Source: PBB1 sp965229345
Lineage (GTDB): Bacteria; Pseudomonadota; Gammaproteobacteria; Burkholderiales; Burkholderiaceae_C
Direction of reading: 5' to 3'
DNA length: 64,000 nucleotides
NCBI GenBank assembly: GCA_965229345.1
Contig: OZ245872.1
Location: 3,286,001-3,350,000 of the forward strand
Shown here piece by piece: positions 63,376-64,000 of the stretch. Made by a program: the position numbers and the translations under genes. Position 1 is the stretch's first letter. Each line of letters starts with the position of its first letter. The notes under the pieces were generated by a model. The model was given only the letters and a program-made list of their open reading frames with translations. It was not told the origin of the DNA and did no database searches.

Positions 63376-63804
63376 ATGAGTTCTCGTTTGCGCGCGTCCA
63401 CCGTTCTCGGCAGCCTCTGCTGCGCTGTGGCCATGCTGGCAAGCGGGCAGGTGCAGGCTGCTGGCGTCACGCCGCCTCCGCCGGACCTGAGCAAGCTGCC
63501 TGTCCCGGCCCCGGTGATCACGCCCACACTGCCAGACCCCAACCCGTCGACCTTGCCGCCGGCGCCCCTGCCCCAGAACGTGACCAGCTCCGAGCCCGGC
63601 GTCCACGAAACGGTGGTGGAAGACGACGGCGCGCGCATCGACGAACTGAAGGTGCGCGGCCGCTCCAAGCGCATCGTCGTGAAGCCCAAGACGGGACCGG
63701 CCTACGAGATCATTCCCCCCGGCAGCGGCTCCGACATCAGCCAGGGCGCGCGTGGCACCAACGGTGCCGTCGGCAAGCGGGTCTGGCCCGTGCTGTCGTT
63801 CTGA
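63376..63804 (+). CDS. DUF2782 domain protein, exported
   Basis: A 142-residue protein. A signal peptide ends near GQVQA, a Pro-rich linker follows (residues 32-66), then the DUF2782 core (IDELKVRGRSKRIVVKPKTG) and the tail GKRVWPVLSF. Function unknown. It sits between polA (divergent, 47 bases) and thrB, an arrangement common in Burkholderiales. Confidence 0.88.
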   Translation: MSSRLRASTVLGSLCCAVAMLASGQVQAAGVTPPPPDLSKLPVPAPVITPTLPDPNPSTLPPAPLPQNVTSSEPGVHETVVEDDGARIDELKVRGRSKRIVVKPKTGPAYEIIPPGSGSDISQGARGTNGAVGKRVWPVLSF

Positions 63805-63850
63805 GCGCTGTTTTCCGGATTCCCTGTCTCTTTCTCCCGTTCCTGCTGCG

Positions 63851-64000
63851 ATGGCCGTCTACACCGAAGTGCCGTTCGACACGGCCGCTGAACTCGTCTC
63901 GCGCCTGGACATCGGGCAGTTGACGGCGCTCGAGGGCTGCTCAGGCGGCATCGAGAACACCAACTACTTTGCCGACACCACGCGCGGGCGCTACGTGCTG
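63851..64000 (+). CDS. thrB: Homoserine kinase, 3' truncated by window end
   Basis: Fifty codons are visible: MAVYTEVPFDTAAELVSRLD, then a segment ending GGIENTNYF. This is the N-terminus of the aminoglycoside-phosphotransferase-type homoserine kinase (ThrB2), where SGGIENTNYF is the nucleotide loop. It phosphorylates homoserine in threonine synthesis. It begins 46 bases after the DUF2782 gene, probably in the same transcript. Confidence 0.9.
   Translation, partial: MAVYTEVPFDTAAELVSRLDIGQLTALEGCSGGIENTNYFADTTRGRYVL

Overview
The window is GC-rich, gene-dense DNA from a betaproteobacterium, most likely order Burkholderiales (Rubrivivax/Leptothrix/Ideonella-like). The evidence is the codon bias, the order polA - DUF2782 protein - thrB at the right end, and NhaR beside DnaE. 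This placement is inference from gene content; no rRNA or tRNA gene was seen. Coding density is very high. The longest stretches without a gene are about 256 bases (35915-36170) and 213 bases (5508-5720).

Region 1 (1-9024) is the most distinctive part: a lipid-type biosynthetic locus. A nucleotidyltransferase cut by the window edge (+) converges on a second, LicC-like nucleotidyltransferase and an Sfp-type phosphopantetheinyl transferase (both -). Divergent from these is a tight operon: cytochrome P450, a fatty acyl-AMP ligase fused to a carrier domain, a second fatty acyl-AMP ligase, a free acyl carrier protein, and a PLP alpha-oxoamine synthase. Together they could activate and hydroxylate acyl chains on carrier proteins and condense one with an amino acid, giving a sphingoid-like amino-ketone lipid. 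The nucleotidyltransferases may supply an activated head group. The product is not identifiable from sequence.

Region 2 (9200-16310) is a MoxR/Bat-type operon: AAA ATPase, DUF58, DUF4381, two VWA proteins, TPR protein, BatD. DUF58 and DUF4381 each carry an apparent +1 frameshift. Region 3 (16442-23242) has a LuxR-type response regulator, an archaic chaperone-usher pilus operon whose usher carries four apparent +1 frameshifts, and a cache-domain histidine kinase. All six frame breaks can be repaired by removing one G or C from a short G/C run, which points to base over-calling or recent decay.

Region 4 (23352-36941) is mostly housekeeping: an acyl-CoA-synthetase/GNAT protein acetyltransferase next to a histone-deacetylase-family protein, class III alcohol dehydrogenase, a small membrane-protein operon (BI-1, zinc ribbon, ExoD, PsiE), NhaR, DnaE, a PPC-domain protein, a lower-GC orphan membrane protein, and TrhO. 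Region 5 (36987-43520) holds EgtB, a DUF599 protein, a flavodoxin-fold/pirin pair with a divergent LysR regulator, GluQ, a GFA protein and an Excalibur-domain protein. Region 6 (43654-47014) is a probable metal or envelope stress operon: CpxP/ZraP-like protein, response regulator, kinase, CDF transporter. Region 7 (47156-64000) has a large hybrid kinase, CsbD with a clear intrinsic terminator, a thioredoxin-fold protein, a SUI1/YciH factor, a porin, a GAF-GGEEF cyclase, PurU, pyruvate carboxylase, a TetR/SDR pair sharing matching operator palindromes, PolA, a DUF2782 protein and the start of ThrB.
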